Of a stretch of DNA of 64,000 nt, positions 9,890-19,744 are shown in pieces. The stretch covers positions 1 through 64,000 of the forward strand of contig NZ_PGVB01000024.1 of the NCBI RefSeq assembly GCF_002860205.1, written 5' to 3'. Source of the stretch: Bacillus sp. T33-2. GTDB lineage: Bacteria; Bacillota; Bacilli; Bacillales; Cytobacillaceae. The first letter of the stretch is position 1. Every line of letters begins with the position of its first letter. The notes beneath the pieces are model-generated. The model made no database searches. It had not been told where the DNA came from and saw only the letters and a program-made list of their open reading frames with translations. A program made the translations under genes and the position numbers.

Positions 9890-10965
9890 GAAATACTATC
9901 GTATCAATAATAGCCATTATTTTGGGACTATTGGCAGGGGGACTATTGATGCTCCTGATCGGCAGCAGCCCTGTCGAAGGTTATTCATTCTTATTCCAAG
10001 GCGCACTTAAGAATATAGAACGAATCGGCAATACTTTGGCAACTGCTACGCCGCTAGTATTTACAGGACTTTCTGTTGCATTTGCATTTCGCACTGGACT
10101 GTTTAATATCGGTGCTTCCGGCCAAATGCTGATTGGTGGTCTTCTTGCTACAGCAGTTGGTTTAACTTTTGATTTCTCAAGACCTATACTTCTTCTTGTA
10201 ATGATTCTGGTTGGTATGCTAGGTGGAGCACTATGGGCTTTTATCCCTGGTTTGCTTAAGGCTAGATTCAATGTTCATGAAGTTGTATCGACCATCATGA
10301 TGAACTGGATAGCGTATTGGACTACTTATTATGTTGTGCCGGGATACTTCAAAGGGGAATTTCTTGAAACAGAGTCTAGGAAACTACCTGAAGAAGCAAC
10401 TTTGCGAGTCCCTTTTCTAACGGAAATGTTTGCTGGATCCTATATTAATCTTGGTTTATTCCTTGCAGTGATTACCGTTTTTATCATCGCTTTCATTATT
10501 AATAAAACCACCTTAGGCTTTGAATTAAAGGCAGTTGGCTTTAATAGGCACGCTGCGGAGTATGCCGGGATGAAAGTAAACCGGAATATCATTTTATCTA
10601 TGCTTATTTCTGGTGCTCTTGCAGGTCTTGGCGGGGTAGCATTGTACACAGGAAATGCTTCGAGTATCCAGATCGGTATTTTGCCAACGCAAGGCTATGA
10701 TGGAATTGCAGTCGCCTTACTAGGTGCTAACACGCCAATAGGAGTATTTTTTGCAGCGATCCTCTTCGGTATCCTATACTCTGGAACAGGCTTTATGAAT
10801 GCAATGACTGAAATTCCACCTGAACTGGCAAATACGATTATTGCTATTATTATCTATTTTGCTGCTACAAGCATCATTATTGAACGTTTGATACGACGTT
10901 TTTGGAAGCCTGCGTCGAAAAAGAAAGAGATAGTTGTCCCTGATGTAAAGAAGGGGGAATCATAA
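9886..10965 (+). CDS. nupP: Nucleoside ABC importer, permease subunit 1
   Basis: A 359-residue polytopic membrane protein of the branched-chain amino acid/ribose-type permease family. Roughly eight to ten hydrophobic segments are visible, with the conserved FNIGASGQM and cytoplasmic AVGFNRHAAEYAGM (EAA-like loop contacting the ATPase). It is translationally coupled to nupO by a 4-base overlap, and followed one base after its stop by nupQ. It pairs with NupQ to form the membrane channel. The tail is basic (KPASKKKE). Confidence 0.88.
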   Translation: MRNTIVSIIAIILGLLAGGLLMLLIGSSPVEGYSFLFQGALKNIERIGNTLATATPLVFTGLSVAFAFRTGLFNIGASGQMLIGGLLATAVGLTFDFSRPILLLVMILVGMLGGALWAFIPGLLKARFNVHEVVSTIMMNWIAYWTTYYVVPGYFKGEFLETESRKLPEEATLRVPFLTEMFAGSYINLGLFLAVITVFIIAFIINKTTLGFELKAVGFNRHAAEYAGMKVNRNIILSMLISGALAGLGGVALYTGNASSIQIGILPTQGYDGIAVALLGANTPIGVFFAAILFGILYSGTGFMNAMTEIPPELANTIIAIIIYFAATSIIIERLIRRFWKPASKKKEIVVPDVKKGES

Positions 10966-10966
10966 G

Positions 10967-11920
10967 ATGTGGACAATCATTGAACAAATATTTCCTTATG
11001 CAATTTTATTTACTATTCCTCTTCTGATTACTGCATTAGGCGGCCTGTTTAGTGAAAGAAGTGGTATTGTTAATATTGGATTGGAAGGTTTGATGGTCAT
11101 CGGAGCATTCTCTGGTGCGATGACGATACACTTCCTTCAAGGAACGTGGTCAAATAACACGTTAGTTCTATGGGTTGGCATACTTGTGGCAATGATAGTC
11201 GGCGTTTTATTTTCTTTATTGCACGCATTTGCCAGTATTAACTTAAGTGCCAATCAAATTATCAGCGGTACTGCGATTAATTTAATTGCGACGGCGTTAA
11301 CGGTGTTTTTGGCAAGAAATATTACCGGAAGTGGAAATATCCGAATAACCAGCGGATTTTCACCAATGGATATACCGGTTCTATCATCGATTCCGGTTAT
11401 TGGTGATTTGTTTTTCACCAAAACCTACCCTACGACCTGGTTTATTTTATTAGTCCTTCTCATAAGCACGTTTGTACTATATAAAACCAAATTCGGCCTG
11501 CGCTTAAGATCTTGTGGTGAGTACCCGCAAGCTGCTGAAGCCGCGGGAGTAAACGTAAAGAGAATTCGCTACAGTGGAGTGTTGATTTCCGGGGCTTTCT
11601 CAGGACTAGGCGGTGCCTTAATCATCGTGACTTATGCAGGGGAATTTACAGGCACCGTTTCAGGATTAGGCTTCCTCGCTCTTGCGTCCTTAATCTTTGG
11701 CCAATGGAGACCGTTGGGCATACTCGCAGCTACATTCTTTTTCGGTTTTGCAAGCACAGTGGCCAACGTGTCTCAAGTAATACCTGAACTGGCAGTATTT
11801 CCACCGATCATTCTGAAGATTTTCCCATATGTAGTAACTTTAATAGCTTTAGTTATCTTCTCAAAATCTTCACAAGCACCTAAGGCAGCGGGAGAAACCT
11901 TTGATTCTGGAAAGCGTTAA
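10967..11920 (+). CDS. nupQ: Nucleoside ABC importer, permease subunit 2
   Basis: A 317-residue membrane permease paralogous to NupP, with the family motifs GIVNIGLEGLMVIGAFSGA near the N-terminus and RSCGEYPQAAEAAGV as the ATPase-coupling loop. About eight to nine hydrophobic segments are visible. GGGGGAA lies upstream within the nupP end. It is the last gene of the importer operon and is followed by a strong terminator. Confidence 0.88.
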   Translation: MWTIIEQIFPYAILFTIPLLITALGGLFSERSGIVNIGLEGLMVIGAFSGAMTIHFLQGTWSNNTLVLWVGILVAMIVGVLFSLLHAFASINLSANQIISGTAINLIATALTVFLARNITGSGNIRITSGFSPMDIPVLSSIPVIGDLFFTKTYPTTWFILLVLLISTFVLYKTKFGLRLRSCGEYPQAAEAAGVNVKRIRYSGVLISGAFSGLGGALIIVTYAGEFTGTVSGLGFLALASLIFGQWRPLGILAATFFFGFASTVANVSQVIPELAVFPPIILKIFPYVVTLIALVIFSKSSQAPKAAGETFDSGKR

Positions 11921-11970
11921 TGATTGCTTTTTAAATCTTTATGTTCAACTTTTTGATCATTATACCTTTT

Positions 11971-11999
11971 AGCCTGGGCAAAATGCCCAGGCTTCTTTA
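11971..11999 (+). terminator. nup operon terminator
   Basis: AGCCTGGGC (11971-11979) pairs with GCCCAGGCT (11985-11993), loop AAAAT, followed by TCTTTATTTT. Confidence 0.85.
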
Positions 12000-12014
12000 T
12001 TTTGCGCTAATAAG

Positions 12015-12044
12015 TTGTAATTAATGAAAACGGCAATGTATAGT
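12015..12044 (+). promoter_or_regulatory. Candidate promoter of ymfF
   Basis: TTGTAA (12015-12020), an 18-bp spacer and TATAGT (12039-12044). It lies after the nupQ terminator and about 155 bp before ymfF. Both hexamers are imperfect. Confidence 0.35.
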
Positions 12045-12200
12045 AAGAATATGTTGATAAACTGGGGAGAAGATAAAACTAACTTCACCAAATTATACAT
12101 ATGATTGAATAGGCGGCAGTAATTCAGGCCAGGGACATGAGCGATAATTTGGCATTCCTGAAATATTATCTTTTAGCTCGTACCAAAAAGGAGGACTTCC

Positions 12201-13478
12201 ATGGCAGTGATATCGGAATCAGTGAAAAATATGAAAGGGTACAACCTTCATATCGTAAAAACAGATAAGTTTAAAACAAACACGATTGTCTGGAGAATGA
12301 AGGCACCCCTCGAAAAAGAATCTGCAACCAAAAGAGCATTGCTTCCATACGTACTGCAAAGCAGTTCCGGAAAATTTCCAACAACAGCAAAGCTGCGCGC
12401 CTATCTGGATGAATTATACGGTGCCAGCCTGTTTGTGGATATTTCCAAGAAAGGCGAATATCAGGTCATCAGCTTTTCGATTGAAGTCGCCAATGAAAAA
12501 TTTTTAAGCGACCAGTCTCCATTGCTGAGAAAAACGTTTGAATTTTTGAAAGAGATCCTGCTTCATCCTCATGCTGAGGGCGGTGCTTTTGATCATGATA
12601 CGATTGAAAAAGAAAGGCGGACACTGAAACAACGGATCCAATCTGTATATGATGATAAAATGAGGTATTCAAATTTCCGGCTCGTGCAGGAGATGTGCGA
12701 AGGTGAGCCATATGCCCTGCATGTGAACGGTGAAATTGACGAGGTTGACAATATTGATGGGCAAGGCTTGTTTGATTATTACAAGCAGGCTTTAGAAGAG
12801 GATGAACTCGATCTGTACGTAATCGGGGATATACAGGAAGATGAAGTGCAAAGTATCTCAGACAGCCTGTTCACGTTTCCTGACAGGAGGACAAAGAAAA
12901 CTGCTGATGCTCCCGTTAACATTACCGAAGTCAAAGAAGTAAAGGAACAGCAGGATGTCAAACAGGGCAAGCTGAATATCGGCTACCGTACAAATGTGAA
13001 ATATGGGGACGAAGATTATTTTGCCCTGCAAGTATTCAATGGCATATTTGGCGGCTTCTCCCATTCCAAGCTGTTCAGGAATGTCAGGGAAAAAGCGAGT
13101 CTCGCCTACTATGCAGCAAGCCGGCTTGAAAGCCATAAAGGGTTGATGATGGTTATGTCGGGAATTGAATTTAAAAATTACGAGCTTGCAGTCAAAATCA
13201 TCAAGGAGCAAATGCAGGCGATGCAAAACGGCGATTTTTCCGATGAGGAAATCGAACAGACTAAAGCAGTGATCGAGAACCAACTGCTCGAAACGCTTGA
13301 TACGGCAAGAGGCATGGTAGAGGTGCTTTACCATAATGTTGTGTCGGGAAAAACAATTGGGCTTGACGCATGGCTTCAAGGAATGCGGGAAGCGTCGAAA
13401 CAGGATATTGTGGCCGCTGCCAACAAGGTCCAGCTGGATACCATTTACTTTTTAACCGGATTGGAGGCGGGGCAATGA
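12201..13478 (+). CDS. ymfF: M16-family peptidase-like protein YmfF (non-zinc partner)
   Basis: A 425-residue protein with the two-lobed M16B (processing-peptidase-like) fold. The HXXEH zinc motif expected near the N-terminus is absent: the equivalent region reads LLPYVLQSSSG. The C-terminal half keeps the substrate-side block KASLAYYAASRLESHKG, with an Arg/Tyr pair. It therefore looks like the non-catalytic partner of YmfH, encoded immediately downstream with a 4-base overlap. RBS AAGGAGGAC. The in vivo substrate is unknown. Confidence 0.85.
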   Translation: MAVISESVKNMKGYNLHIVKTDKFKTNTIVWRMKAPLEKESATKRALLPYVLQSSSGKFPTTAKLRAYLDELYGASLFVDISKKGEYQVISFSIEVANEKFLSDQSPLLRKTFEFLKEILLHPHAEGGAFDHDTIEKERRTLKQRIQSVYDDKMRYSNFRLVQEMCEGEPYALHVNGEIDEVDNIDGQGLFDYYKQALEEDELDLYVIGDIQEDEVQSISDSLFTFPDRRTKKTADAPVNITEVKEVKEQQDVKQGKLNIGYRTNVKYGDEDYFALQVFNGIFGGFSHSKLFRNVREKASLAYYAASRLESHKGLMMVMSGIEFKNYELAVKIIKEQMQAMQNGDFSDEEIEQTKAVIENQLLETLDTARGMVEVLYHNVVSGKTIGLDAWLQGMREASKQDIVAAANKVQLDTIYFLTGLEAGQ

Positions 13479-14770
13479 TGGAAAAATTGAGCTTTGACCA
13501 GCTTCAAGAGGAGCTTTATTATGAAAAGCTGGATAACGGGCTAAATGTTTACATTCTCCCAAAAAAAGGCTTCAATAAGACTTATGCAACCTTCACAACA
13601 AAATACGGCTCGATTGATAACACTTTCGTTCCGCTTCAGAAGGAAGAAATGATCAAAGTCCCGGACGGGATAGCCCATTTTCTTGAGCACAAGCTGTTTG
13701 AAAAAGAGGATGAGGATGTGTTTCAGCAGTTCAGCCGCCAGGGAGCTTCGGCCAATGCCTTTACATCGTTTACCAGGACGGCATACTTGTTTTCAAGCAC
13801 GTCAAACGTCGACCGGAATCTAGAAACCCTGATTGATTTCGTCCAGGATCCATATTTCACACAAAAAACAGTGGAGAAGGAGAAAGGGATCATTGGCCAG
13901 GAAATCACGATGTACGATGACAATCCGGATTGGCGGCTGTATTTCGGGTTGATCCAAAACATGTATAAGGAACACCCGGTGAGAATAGACATTGCAGGGA
14001 CAATTGAGTCGATTGCAAATATCACTGCGGATTTGTTATATGAGTGCTACCGGACATTTTACCATCCAAGCAATATGCTGCTGTTCGTAATCGGTCCGGT
14101 TGATGCAGAGAAAACCTTGGCCCAGATCAAAGCGAACCAGGCAAGAAAAAAATACAGCGACCAGCCGGAAATTGAGCGGAAATATCCTGAAGAGCCGACA
14201 CAAGTCGCCGAGAAAAAACAAGTATTGCAAATGAATGTCCAGTCTTCAAAGTGCCTTGTCGGGGTAAAAGCGGTAAACACAGAGCAGAACGGCAAGGAAA
14301 TGCTGATGAACGAGCTATCCATAAACGTCATGCTCGACATCCTCTTCGGCAAAAGCTCTGGCAATTATGCCGAGCTTTATGATGAGGGTCTGATCGATGA
14401 CACGTTTTCCTATGATTACACACAGGAACAGGGCTTTGGGTTTGCCATGGTCGGGAGTGACACGCGGGATCCTGACGTGCTTGCCGAAAAAATCCAAAGT
14501 ATGCTCCTGACCGCGAAAACGGGTGAAGCTTTTACCGAAGAAAACCTGTCGCGCTCCATAAAGAAGAAGATCGGTTCGTTCTTGCGGGCGGTGAATTCCC
14601 CTGAATACATTGCCAACCAGTTCACGAGATATGCATTCAATGACATGGACTTGTTTGACGTCGTTCCAACGCTAGAAAAGATTTCGCTTGATGATATTAA
14701 AAAAACAGCGGACGCCTTTATCGATACCGACCGTTTTACAGTCTGCCAGGTTGTCCCGAAAGGAAAATGA
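13475..14770 (+). CDS. ymfH: M16-family zinc peptidase YmfH (catalytic partner)
   Basis: A 431-residue M16B peptidase with intact HXXEH motif (IAHFLEHKLFE, about residues 65-75) and the downstream Glu region (VEKEKGIIGQEI). Together with YmfF it should form a heterodimeric peptidase chamber in the cytoplasm. I chose ATG 13475, which overlaps the ymfF stop and lies 7 nt after GGAGG (13463-13467); a second ATG follows directly at 13478. A longer upstream frame has no support. A GC-rich terminator follows. Confidence 0.88.
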   Translation: MMEKLSFDQLQEELYYEKLDNGLNVYILPKKGFNKTYATFTTKYGSIDNTFVPLQKEEMIKVPDGIAHFLEHKLFEKEDEDVFQQFSRQGASANAFTSFTRTAYLFSSTSNVDRNLETLIDFVQDPYFTQKTVEKEKGIIGQEITMYDDNPDWRLYFGLIQNMYKEHPVRIDIAGTIESIANITADLLYECYRTFYHPSNMLLFVIGPVDAEKTLAQIKANQARKKYSDQPEIERKYPEEPTQVAEKKQVLQMNVQSSKCLVGVKAVNTEQNGKEMLMNELSINVMLDILFGKSSGNYAELYDEGLIDDTFSYDYTQEQGFGFAMVGSDTRDPDVLAEKIQSMLLTAKTGEAFTEENLSRSIKKKIGSFLRAVNSPEYIANQFTRYAFNDMDLFDVVPTLEKISLDDIKKTADAFIDTDRFTVCQVVPKGK

Positions 14771-14776
14771 AGCATT

Positions 14777-14803
14777 CGCGCCGGGAAGCCGGCGCGTTTT
14801 TTT
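14777..14803 (+). terminator. ymfF-ymfH terminator
   Basis: CGCGCCGG (14777-14784) pairs with CCGGCGCG (14789-14796), loop GAAG, followed by seven T. Confidence 0.88.
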
Positions 14804-14822
14804 GTGCATAGGAGAGGAAATC

Positions 14823-15548
14823 ATGATGAAAAAATTCGCACTTATCACAGGAGCAAGCGGGGGAATCGGGCAGGCGACTGCCCAAAGGCTTGCTGAAGAA
14901 GGGTATTCCCTGTACCTTCATTACCACGAAAATGAGCAGGCGATGGCCAGCCTGATGGGGAAACTGGAATCCTTCGCGGGTGAATTCATCCCGATCAGGG
15001 CAGACCTTTCCTCCACAGAAGGCTATAAAACAGTCGCGGCAAACATTTTTTCTTTGGATGCTATCGTACATAATGCCGGACATTCGTTATATGGGCTGAT
15101 CACTGATTTAGAAGAAGAGGACCTGGAAAAGCTGATCAGGGTCCATATTACAGTTCCGATGATGCTTACCAAACTGCTCTTGCCAAAACTGGTCCAAAAG
15201 AAACAGGGAGGAATCGTTGTCGTCTCTTCGATTTGGGGCCAGACGGGCGCAGCCTGCGAAGTAGCGTATTCCGCCGTAAAAGGGGCGCAGCTTTCATTTG
15301 CAAAGGCCTTAAGCAAGGAAGTTGCGCCATCAGGAATCAGGGTGAATGCGATTGCGGCAGGTGCAGTCGATACACCTATGATGGCCCGTTTTAACATGGA
15401 GGAGGGTGATTCCATCAGGCAGGACATACCGCTCGGAAAATTTGCCAGCCCCCGGGACATCGCCGATGGAGTGGTGTTCCTGCTATCCGATAAAGCAGCC
15501 TATATTACCGGCCAGGTTCTCCCTGTAAATGGTGGATGGTACATATAA
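14823..15548 (+). CDS. ymfI: EF-P 5-aminopentanone reductase YmfI (SDR family)
   Basis: A short-chain dehydrogenase/reductase of about 242 residues. In B. subtilis YmfI reduces the 5-aminopentanone on elongation factor P to 5-aminopentanol, which completes its modification. The NAD(P) motif TGASGGIG is near residue 10, the structural NNAG-like motif is HNAGHS, the catalytic YSAVK is near residue 150, and the C-terminus ends in the standard GQVLPVNGGWYI. ATG 14823 (or 14826) follows GGAGAGG. The ymfH-ymfI-ymfJ neighbourhood supports this assignment over a generic 3-oxoacyl-ACP reductase. Confidence 0.85.
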   Translation: MMKKFALITGASGGIGQATAQRLAEEGYSLYLHYHENEQAMASLMGKLESFAGEFIPIRADLSSTEGYKTVAANIFSLDAIVHNAGHSLYGLITDLEEEDLEKLIRVHITVPMMLTKLLLPKLVQKKQGGIVVVSSIWGQTGAACEVAYSAVKGAQLSFAKALSKEVAPSGIRVNAIAAGAVDTPMMARFNMEEGDSIRQDIPLGKFASPRDIADGVVFLLSDKAAYITGQVLPVNGGWYI

Positions 15549-15648
15549 CTTGACCGTAGGCATTCATTTTACCGGGTGGAACCATGTATATTTTGAACCT
15601 CACAAATGCAAAATAACCATGAATCAAAAGAAAAGGAGGTTTCTTAAT

Positions 15649-15906
15649 ATGTCAGTATTAGATAATTGGCAGCAATGGAAGGATTATCTTGGAAACCGTC
15701 TCGACCGCGCCCAGGGCGAGGGGATGAACCAGGGCGTTGTCAGTGACCTTGCATACCAAGTTGGGGAGTATCTTGCGAAGAATGTTGACCCGCAAAACGA
15801 GCAGGAAAGAGTGCTAAGAGATCTATGGTCTGTCGCCAGCGAAGACGAGCAGCATGCCATTGCAAGCATGATGGTGAAGCTCGTCCAGAATGATGGAACT
15901 CGATAA
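15649..15906 (+). CDS. ymfJ: YmfJ, DUF3243 protein
   Basis: An 85-residue soluble, acidic, helical protein recognised as YmfJ (DUF3243) by the MSVLDNWQQWKDYLGNRL start and its place between ymfI and ymfK. The start has a very strong AAAGGAGGT site. No function can be assigned. A terminator follows. Confidence 0.85.
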   Translation: MSVLDNWQQWKDYLGNRLDRAQGEGMNQGVVSDLAYQVGEYLAKNVDPQNEQERVLRDLWSVASEDEQHAIASMMVKLVQNDGTR

Positions 15907-15928
15907 AACCTAATTAAATTCATCAAAG

Positions 15929-15956
15929 AAGAGAGGGAGCTGCCTCTCTTTTTTTC
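15929..15956 (+). terminator. ymfJ terminator
   Basis: AAGAGAGG (15929-15936) pairs with CCTCTCTT (15943-15950), loop GAGCTG, and is followed by a T run. Confidence 0.85.
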
Positions 15957-16085
15957 TTTTCAATATAAAGCTGCAGTGTGCTTGTTTTCCCTTTCATCTT
16001 CTTTGAAAATCATATAATATAGAAGACAGATAAAAATCGGCAGAAACTTGTCGAAATTTATCATCTTGGATGGGGAGAGGTTTGG

Positions 16086-16877
16086 ATGGAAAAAAAAGAG
16101 TGGTATTTGGAATATGAAATTCAGAACAACCGGCCCGGTTTGCTCGGTGACATTTCCTCCTTACTCGGTATGCTTGCCATCAACATCGTCACGATAAACG
16201 GTGTGGATGAAGGACGAAGAGGGCTGCTCATCCTTGCCAAAGATGATGAGCAAATTGAACGTTTAGAGTCGATTTTACACACAATGGACACCATAAAGGT
16301 AATGAAGCTTCGCGAACCAAAACTTCGTGACCGCCTTGCTGTCCGGCACGGCCGCTACATACAGAGGGATGCAGACGACAGGAAAACTTTCCGGTTTGTA
16401 AGGGACGAGCTTGGACTACTGGTTGATTTTATGGCAGAATTGTTTAAACAGGAAGGCCATAAGCTGATCGGAATCCGGGGAATGCCGCGGGTTGGGAAGA
16501 CTGAATCGATCGTTGCAGCGAGTGTTTGTGCGAACAAGCGGTGGCTTTTCTTATCTTCAACCCTGCTTAAGCAAACGGTCCGCACTCAATTGATTGAAGA
16601 TGAGTACAACGAAAACAATCTTTTTATTATAGACGGCATCGTGTCGACACGGAGGGCGAACGAGCGCCACTGGCAGCTTGTCAGGGAGATAATGCGCCTT
16701 CCGGCAGTCAAGGTTGTGGAGCATCCGGATATATTCGTGCAGAACACCGAGTATTCAATGGATGACTTCGATTATTTCATTGAACTGAGAAACCATCCGG
16801 ATGAAGAAATCGTCTATGATATGGTCCAGAAAAATAATATGTTTTCAGACTCTGATTTTGGAGGATTTGATTTTTAA
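16086..16877 (+). CDS. ymfK: YmfK, ACT-like plus P-loop protein (DUF3388)
   Basis: A 263-residue cytoplasmic protein. Residues 4-75 look like an ACT regulatory domain (EIQNNRPGLLGDISSLLGML). The rest matches DUF3388 and carries a clear P-loop, GMPRVGKT, at 132-139. No signal peptide or membrane segment. GGGGAGAGG lies upstream of the ATG. The pairing suggests a ligand-responsive nucleotide-binding protein, but the function is unknown. It is followed closely by the rodZ-like gene. Confidence 0.85.
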   Translation: MEKKEWYLEYEIQNNRPGLLGDISSLLGMLAINIVTINGVDEGRRGLLILAKDDEQIERLESILHTMDTIKVMKLREPKLRDRLAVRHGRYIQRDADDRKTFRFVRDELGLLVDFMAELFKQEGHKLIGIRGMPRVGKTESIVAASVCANKRWLFLSSTLLKQTVRTQLIEDEYNENNLFIIDGIVSTRRANERHWQLVREIMRLPAVKVVEHPDIFVQNTEYSMDDFDYFIELRNHPDEEIVYDMVQKNNMFSDSDFGGFDF

Positions 16878-16897
16878 ATGTATTGGAAGGTGTTATC

Positions 16898-17812
16898 GTG
16901 ACTGAACTAGGAAGTCGGTTAAGAGAAGAAAGAGAAGCCAAGGGATTAAGCCTGGACGAGCTTCAGTCGATCACGAAAATTCAAAAAAGGTACCTGCTCG
17001 GAATAGAAGAAGGAAACTATTCAATGATGCCGGGCAAGTTTTATGTGCGCGCATTCATCAAACAGTATGCCGAGGCTGTCGGTCTTGAGCCCGACGAACT
17101 GTTTGAAGAATATAAAAATGATATTCCATCTACATACAACGAAGATTTGCCTGAACAGCTATCGCGCGTGCAGACGAGAAAAAGCATTTCACCTGGCACA
17201 TCAAAGTTTCTTGACCTACTCCCGAAAATTCTGATAGCTGCCTTTGTTGTGGGTTCTTTGGTGCTAGTATGGTACATTTTCCAAAAAAATGCAGGAGACA
17301 ACACGCAGGACCCAGTGACTGGCGGCAATGATCCGGCAAAATTCGAGGAGTCGGAAGAGCTCGCCGATAACGATAAAAATGCTGGCAAAGACAAGAATAA
17401 GGCTGAAGATAAAGGTGCAGGCAGCAAAGAAGAGGAAGCAAACAAAGAAGAACCCAAGGAAGAACCTGAAAAACCTGCCCAGGAACTTACGATGGTCGAG
17501 GCGAATGGCCGGCGGAGCGTATATGAATTGAAAAATGCTGAAAAATTCGAGCTTAAAGTCGTGTCCACCGGGGAAACATGGGTAAACATCAAGAATGGCA
17601 GCGGCACATCACTGTTCCAGGGGATGCTGAAAAAAGGTGCAACCGAAAGCAATACCCAGGATTTAACCAATGACACAGAAGCGGTTATTGTAGTCGGCTT
17701 CGCACCAGCTACAGAAATCTATGTCAATGGCCAGAAGCTTGAATATGCTGTGCCCGCTACAGAACAAATGCGACAGGATATTACAATCAGGTATGTCAAA
17801 GCGGCCCAATAG
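16898..17812 (+). CDS. ymfM: RodZ-like cell-shape protein YmfM
   Basis: A bitopic membrane protein of about 304 residues in the RodZ family, which links MreB filaments to the membrane. Order: Cro/C1-type helix-turn-helix (about 5-75, LGSRLREEREAKGLSLDEL), one membrane helix (about 110-130), a long Glu/Lys-rich extracellular linker (about 140-200), and a C-terminal DUF4115-type beta domain. I chose GTG 16898 because GGAAGG (16885-16890) is correctly spaced; an upstream TTG overlaps that site. The gene sits just before pgsA, as in B. subtilis. Confidence 0.87.
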   Translation: MTELGSRLREEREAKGLSLDELQSITKIQKRYLLGIEEGNYSMMPGKFYVRAFIKQYAEAVGLEPDELFEEYKNDIPSTYNEDLPEQLSRVQTRKSISPGTSKFLDLLPKILIAAFVVGSLVLVWYIFQKNAGDNTQDPVTGGNDPAKFEESEELADNDKNAGKDKNKAEDKGAGSKEEEANKEEPKEEPEKPAQELTMVEANGRRSVYELKNAEKFELKVVSTGETWVNIKNGSGTSLFQGMLKKGATESNTQDLTNDTEAVIVVGFAPATEIYVNGQKLEYAVPATEQMRQDITIRYVKAAQ

Positions 17813-17837
17813 CCATCGTAGTGGTGGCTATTTTTTC
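17808..17837 (+). terminator. ymfM terminator
   Basis: AATAGCCA (17808-17815) pairs with TGGCTATT (17825-17832), then TTTT. The stop codon TAG lies in the 5' arm. Confidence 0.65.
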
Positions 17838-17904
17838 GCCGTTGTGCAAATGGCATCATATGTTTTAAAGTTTTTATATTGTGCTTCAACATGGAGGTTA
17901 CGAA

Positions 17905-18483
17905 ATGAATTTGCCTAATAAAATTACTGTTTCACGGATTTTGCTGATCCCGCTGTTTTTAATTATCATGCTGGTCCCTTTCGATTGGGGAAATGTTGCG
18001 TTCCTTGGTGCGGAAATGCCGGTGGCGCACCTTATTGGCGGGCTGATCTTTATTTTGGCTTCTGCAACGGACTGGGTGGATGGATATTATGCCAGAAAGT
18101 ACAACCTTGTGACCAATATGGGAAAATTCCTTGACCCGCTTGCAGACAAGCTTCTTGTTTCCGCTGCGCTCATTGTGCTTGTTGAATTGGGTTATGCTGC
18201 CTCATGGATTGTCATTCTGATCATCAGCAGGGAATTTGCCGTTACTGGGCTCCGGCTTGTGCTCGCGGGAGAAGGCGAAGTCGTTGCGGCGAATATGCTG
18301 GGCAAGATCAAAACCTGGGCGCAGATCGTCGCGATATCGGCACTTCTCCTGCATAATGTCATCTTTGAAATGATTTCCATTCCGTTCGCTGATATCGCAC
18401 TCTGGGTAGCACTGTTCTTCACGCTGTGGTCGGGCTGGGACTATTTTTATCTCAACCGGCATGTTTTGAAAAATTCAAAATAG
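17905..18483 (+). CDS. pgsA: CDP-diacylglycerol-glycerol-3-phosphate 3-phosphatidyltransferase
   Basis: A 192-residue membrane enzyme that makes phosphatidylglycerophosphate, the first committed step to phosphatidylglycerol. The CDP-alcohol phosphotransferase signature is complete ([10 protein letters not shown], then [10 protein letters not shown]). Several hydrophobic segments are visible. ATG 17905 has GGAGG 7 nt upstream and a natural [11 protein letters not shown] start, so the upstream in-frame GTG is rejected. Confidence 0.93.
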   Translation: MNLPNKITVSRILLIPLFLIIMLVPFDWGNVAFLGAEMPVAHLIGGLIFILASATDWVDGYYARKYNLVTNMGKFLDPLADKLLVSAALIVLVELGYAASWIVILIISREFAVTGLRLVLAGEGEVVAANMLGKIKTWAQIVAISALLLHNVIFEMISIPFADIALWVALFFTLWSGWDYFYLNRHVLKNSK

Positions 18484-18505
18484 GGATCGAAAAGGCGGTT
18501 TTTTA

Positions 18506-19744
18506 ATGAATGCTGAAATCATAGCAGTCGGCTCTGAGCTTCTGCTCGGCCAGATCGTCAATACCAATGCCAGGTTTTTATCTCGTGAATTGGCCGGGAT
18601 CGGCATAAATGTGTTTTTTCACACCGTAGTAGGAGATAATCCTGGCCGGCTTAAAAAAGCGCTTGAAATTGCTGAGGAACGCGCCGATTTCATTTTGTTG
18701 ACAGGCGGACTAGGGCCGACAAAGGATGACCTGACAAAAGAAACGATATCTTCCCATGTCGGCAGGAAGCTTGTTATCGACCAGGAAGCAATGCAGTCGA
18801 TTGAGCTGTATTTCGAGCGGACCAATCGCACAATGACTGAAAATAACAGGAAACAGGCCCTTGTTATCGAAGGATCACATGTATTGAGAAATGACCATGG
18901 CATGGCACCCGGCATGCTTGTTGCTGCCGGCAGCCGCCTCTATATGCTCCTGCCTGGCCCTCCGAAGGAGATGGAGCCGATGTTTCTGACCTATGGCCTG
19001 CCGGCAATCCGTACGAAGCAGGGCGTCCAGGAGCAAATCGTCTCAAGGGTATTGAGGTTCTTTGGAATCGGTGAGGCGGCACTTGAAACAGAAATCGAGG
19101 ATCTGATCGACAGCCAAGGCAACCCGACGATTGCCCCGCTTGCGGCTGACGGGGAAGTGACGTTAAGGCTGACGGCCAAGCATAATTCCTGGGACATTGC
19201 CAACGGGTTGATAGATGAAGTTGAAAGCCGGATTTTGAAACGTGTCGGCAAGTATTTTTACGGCTATGGAGACACTTCGCTAATCGATGAGCTGGCAAAG
19301 CTTCTGTTGGAAAAAGGGTTGACAGTCTCGGCAGCTGAAAGCCTTACGGGGGGGATGTTCCAGCAGGAGATTACCTCTAGGCCGGGAGCAAGCAGTTTGC
19401 TCAAAGGCGGGATTGTCTGCTATACGAACGAGGCAAAAATCAATGCCGTAAAAGTTAACGCAGAGACGATTGAAAAATACGGAGCCGTCAGTGCGGAATG
19501 TGCCACTGAACTGGCTGAAAATGCAGCAGTCCTTTTTAACGCCGACATTGGCATCAGCTTCACTGGAGTGGCTGGCCCGGGGGAGCACGAGGGCCATCCG
19601 GCAGGGACGGTGTATATCGGCATTGCTATGAAAGGCCAGCCGACGAGGGTCGAAAAACTCATTCTTGCCGGAGGCAGGAAGGGAATCCGGATCCGTTCAG
19701 TGAAACATGGGTGCCATCTTTTGATCAATAGCTTAAAAGGTTGA
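18506..19744 (+). CDS. cinA: CinA-family competence/damage protein
   Basis: A 412-residue cytoplasmic protein with an N-terminal MoCF-like domain ([31 protein letters not shown]) and a C-terminal CinA/nicotinamide-nucleotide amidase domain ([21 protein letters not shown]). The family is implicated in pyridine nucleotide salvage, and it is commonly next to recA, as here. A terminator and a long repeat array separate it from recA, so co-transcription in this genome looks unlikely. Confidence 0.92.
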   Translation: MNAEIIAVGSELLLGQIVNTNARFLSRELAGIGINVFFHTVVGDNPGRLKKALEIAEERADFILLTGGLGPTKDDLTKETISSHVGRKLVIDQEAMQSIELYFERTNRTMTENNRKQALVIEGSHVLRNDHGMAPGMLVAAGSRLYMLLPGPPKEMEPMFLTYGLPAIRTKQGVQEQIVSRVLRFFGIGEAALETEIEDLIDSQGNPTIAPLAADGEVTLRLTAKHNSWDIANGLIDEVESRILKRVGKYFYGYGDTSLIDELAKLLLEKGLTVSAAESLTGGMFQQEITSRPGASSLLKGGIVCYTNEAKINAVKVNAETIEKYGAVSAECATELAENAAVLFNADIGISFTGVAGPGEHEGHPAGTVYIGIAMKGQPTRVEKLILAGGRKGIRIRSVKHGCHLLINSLKG

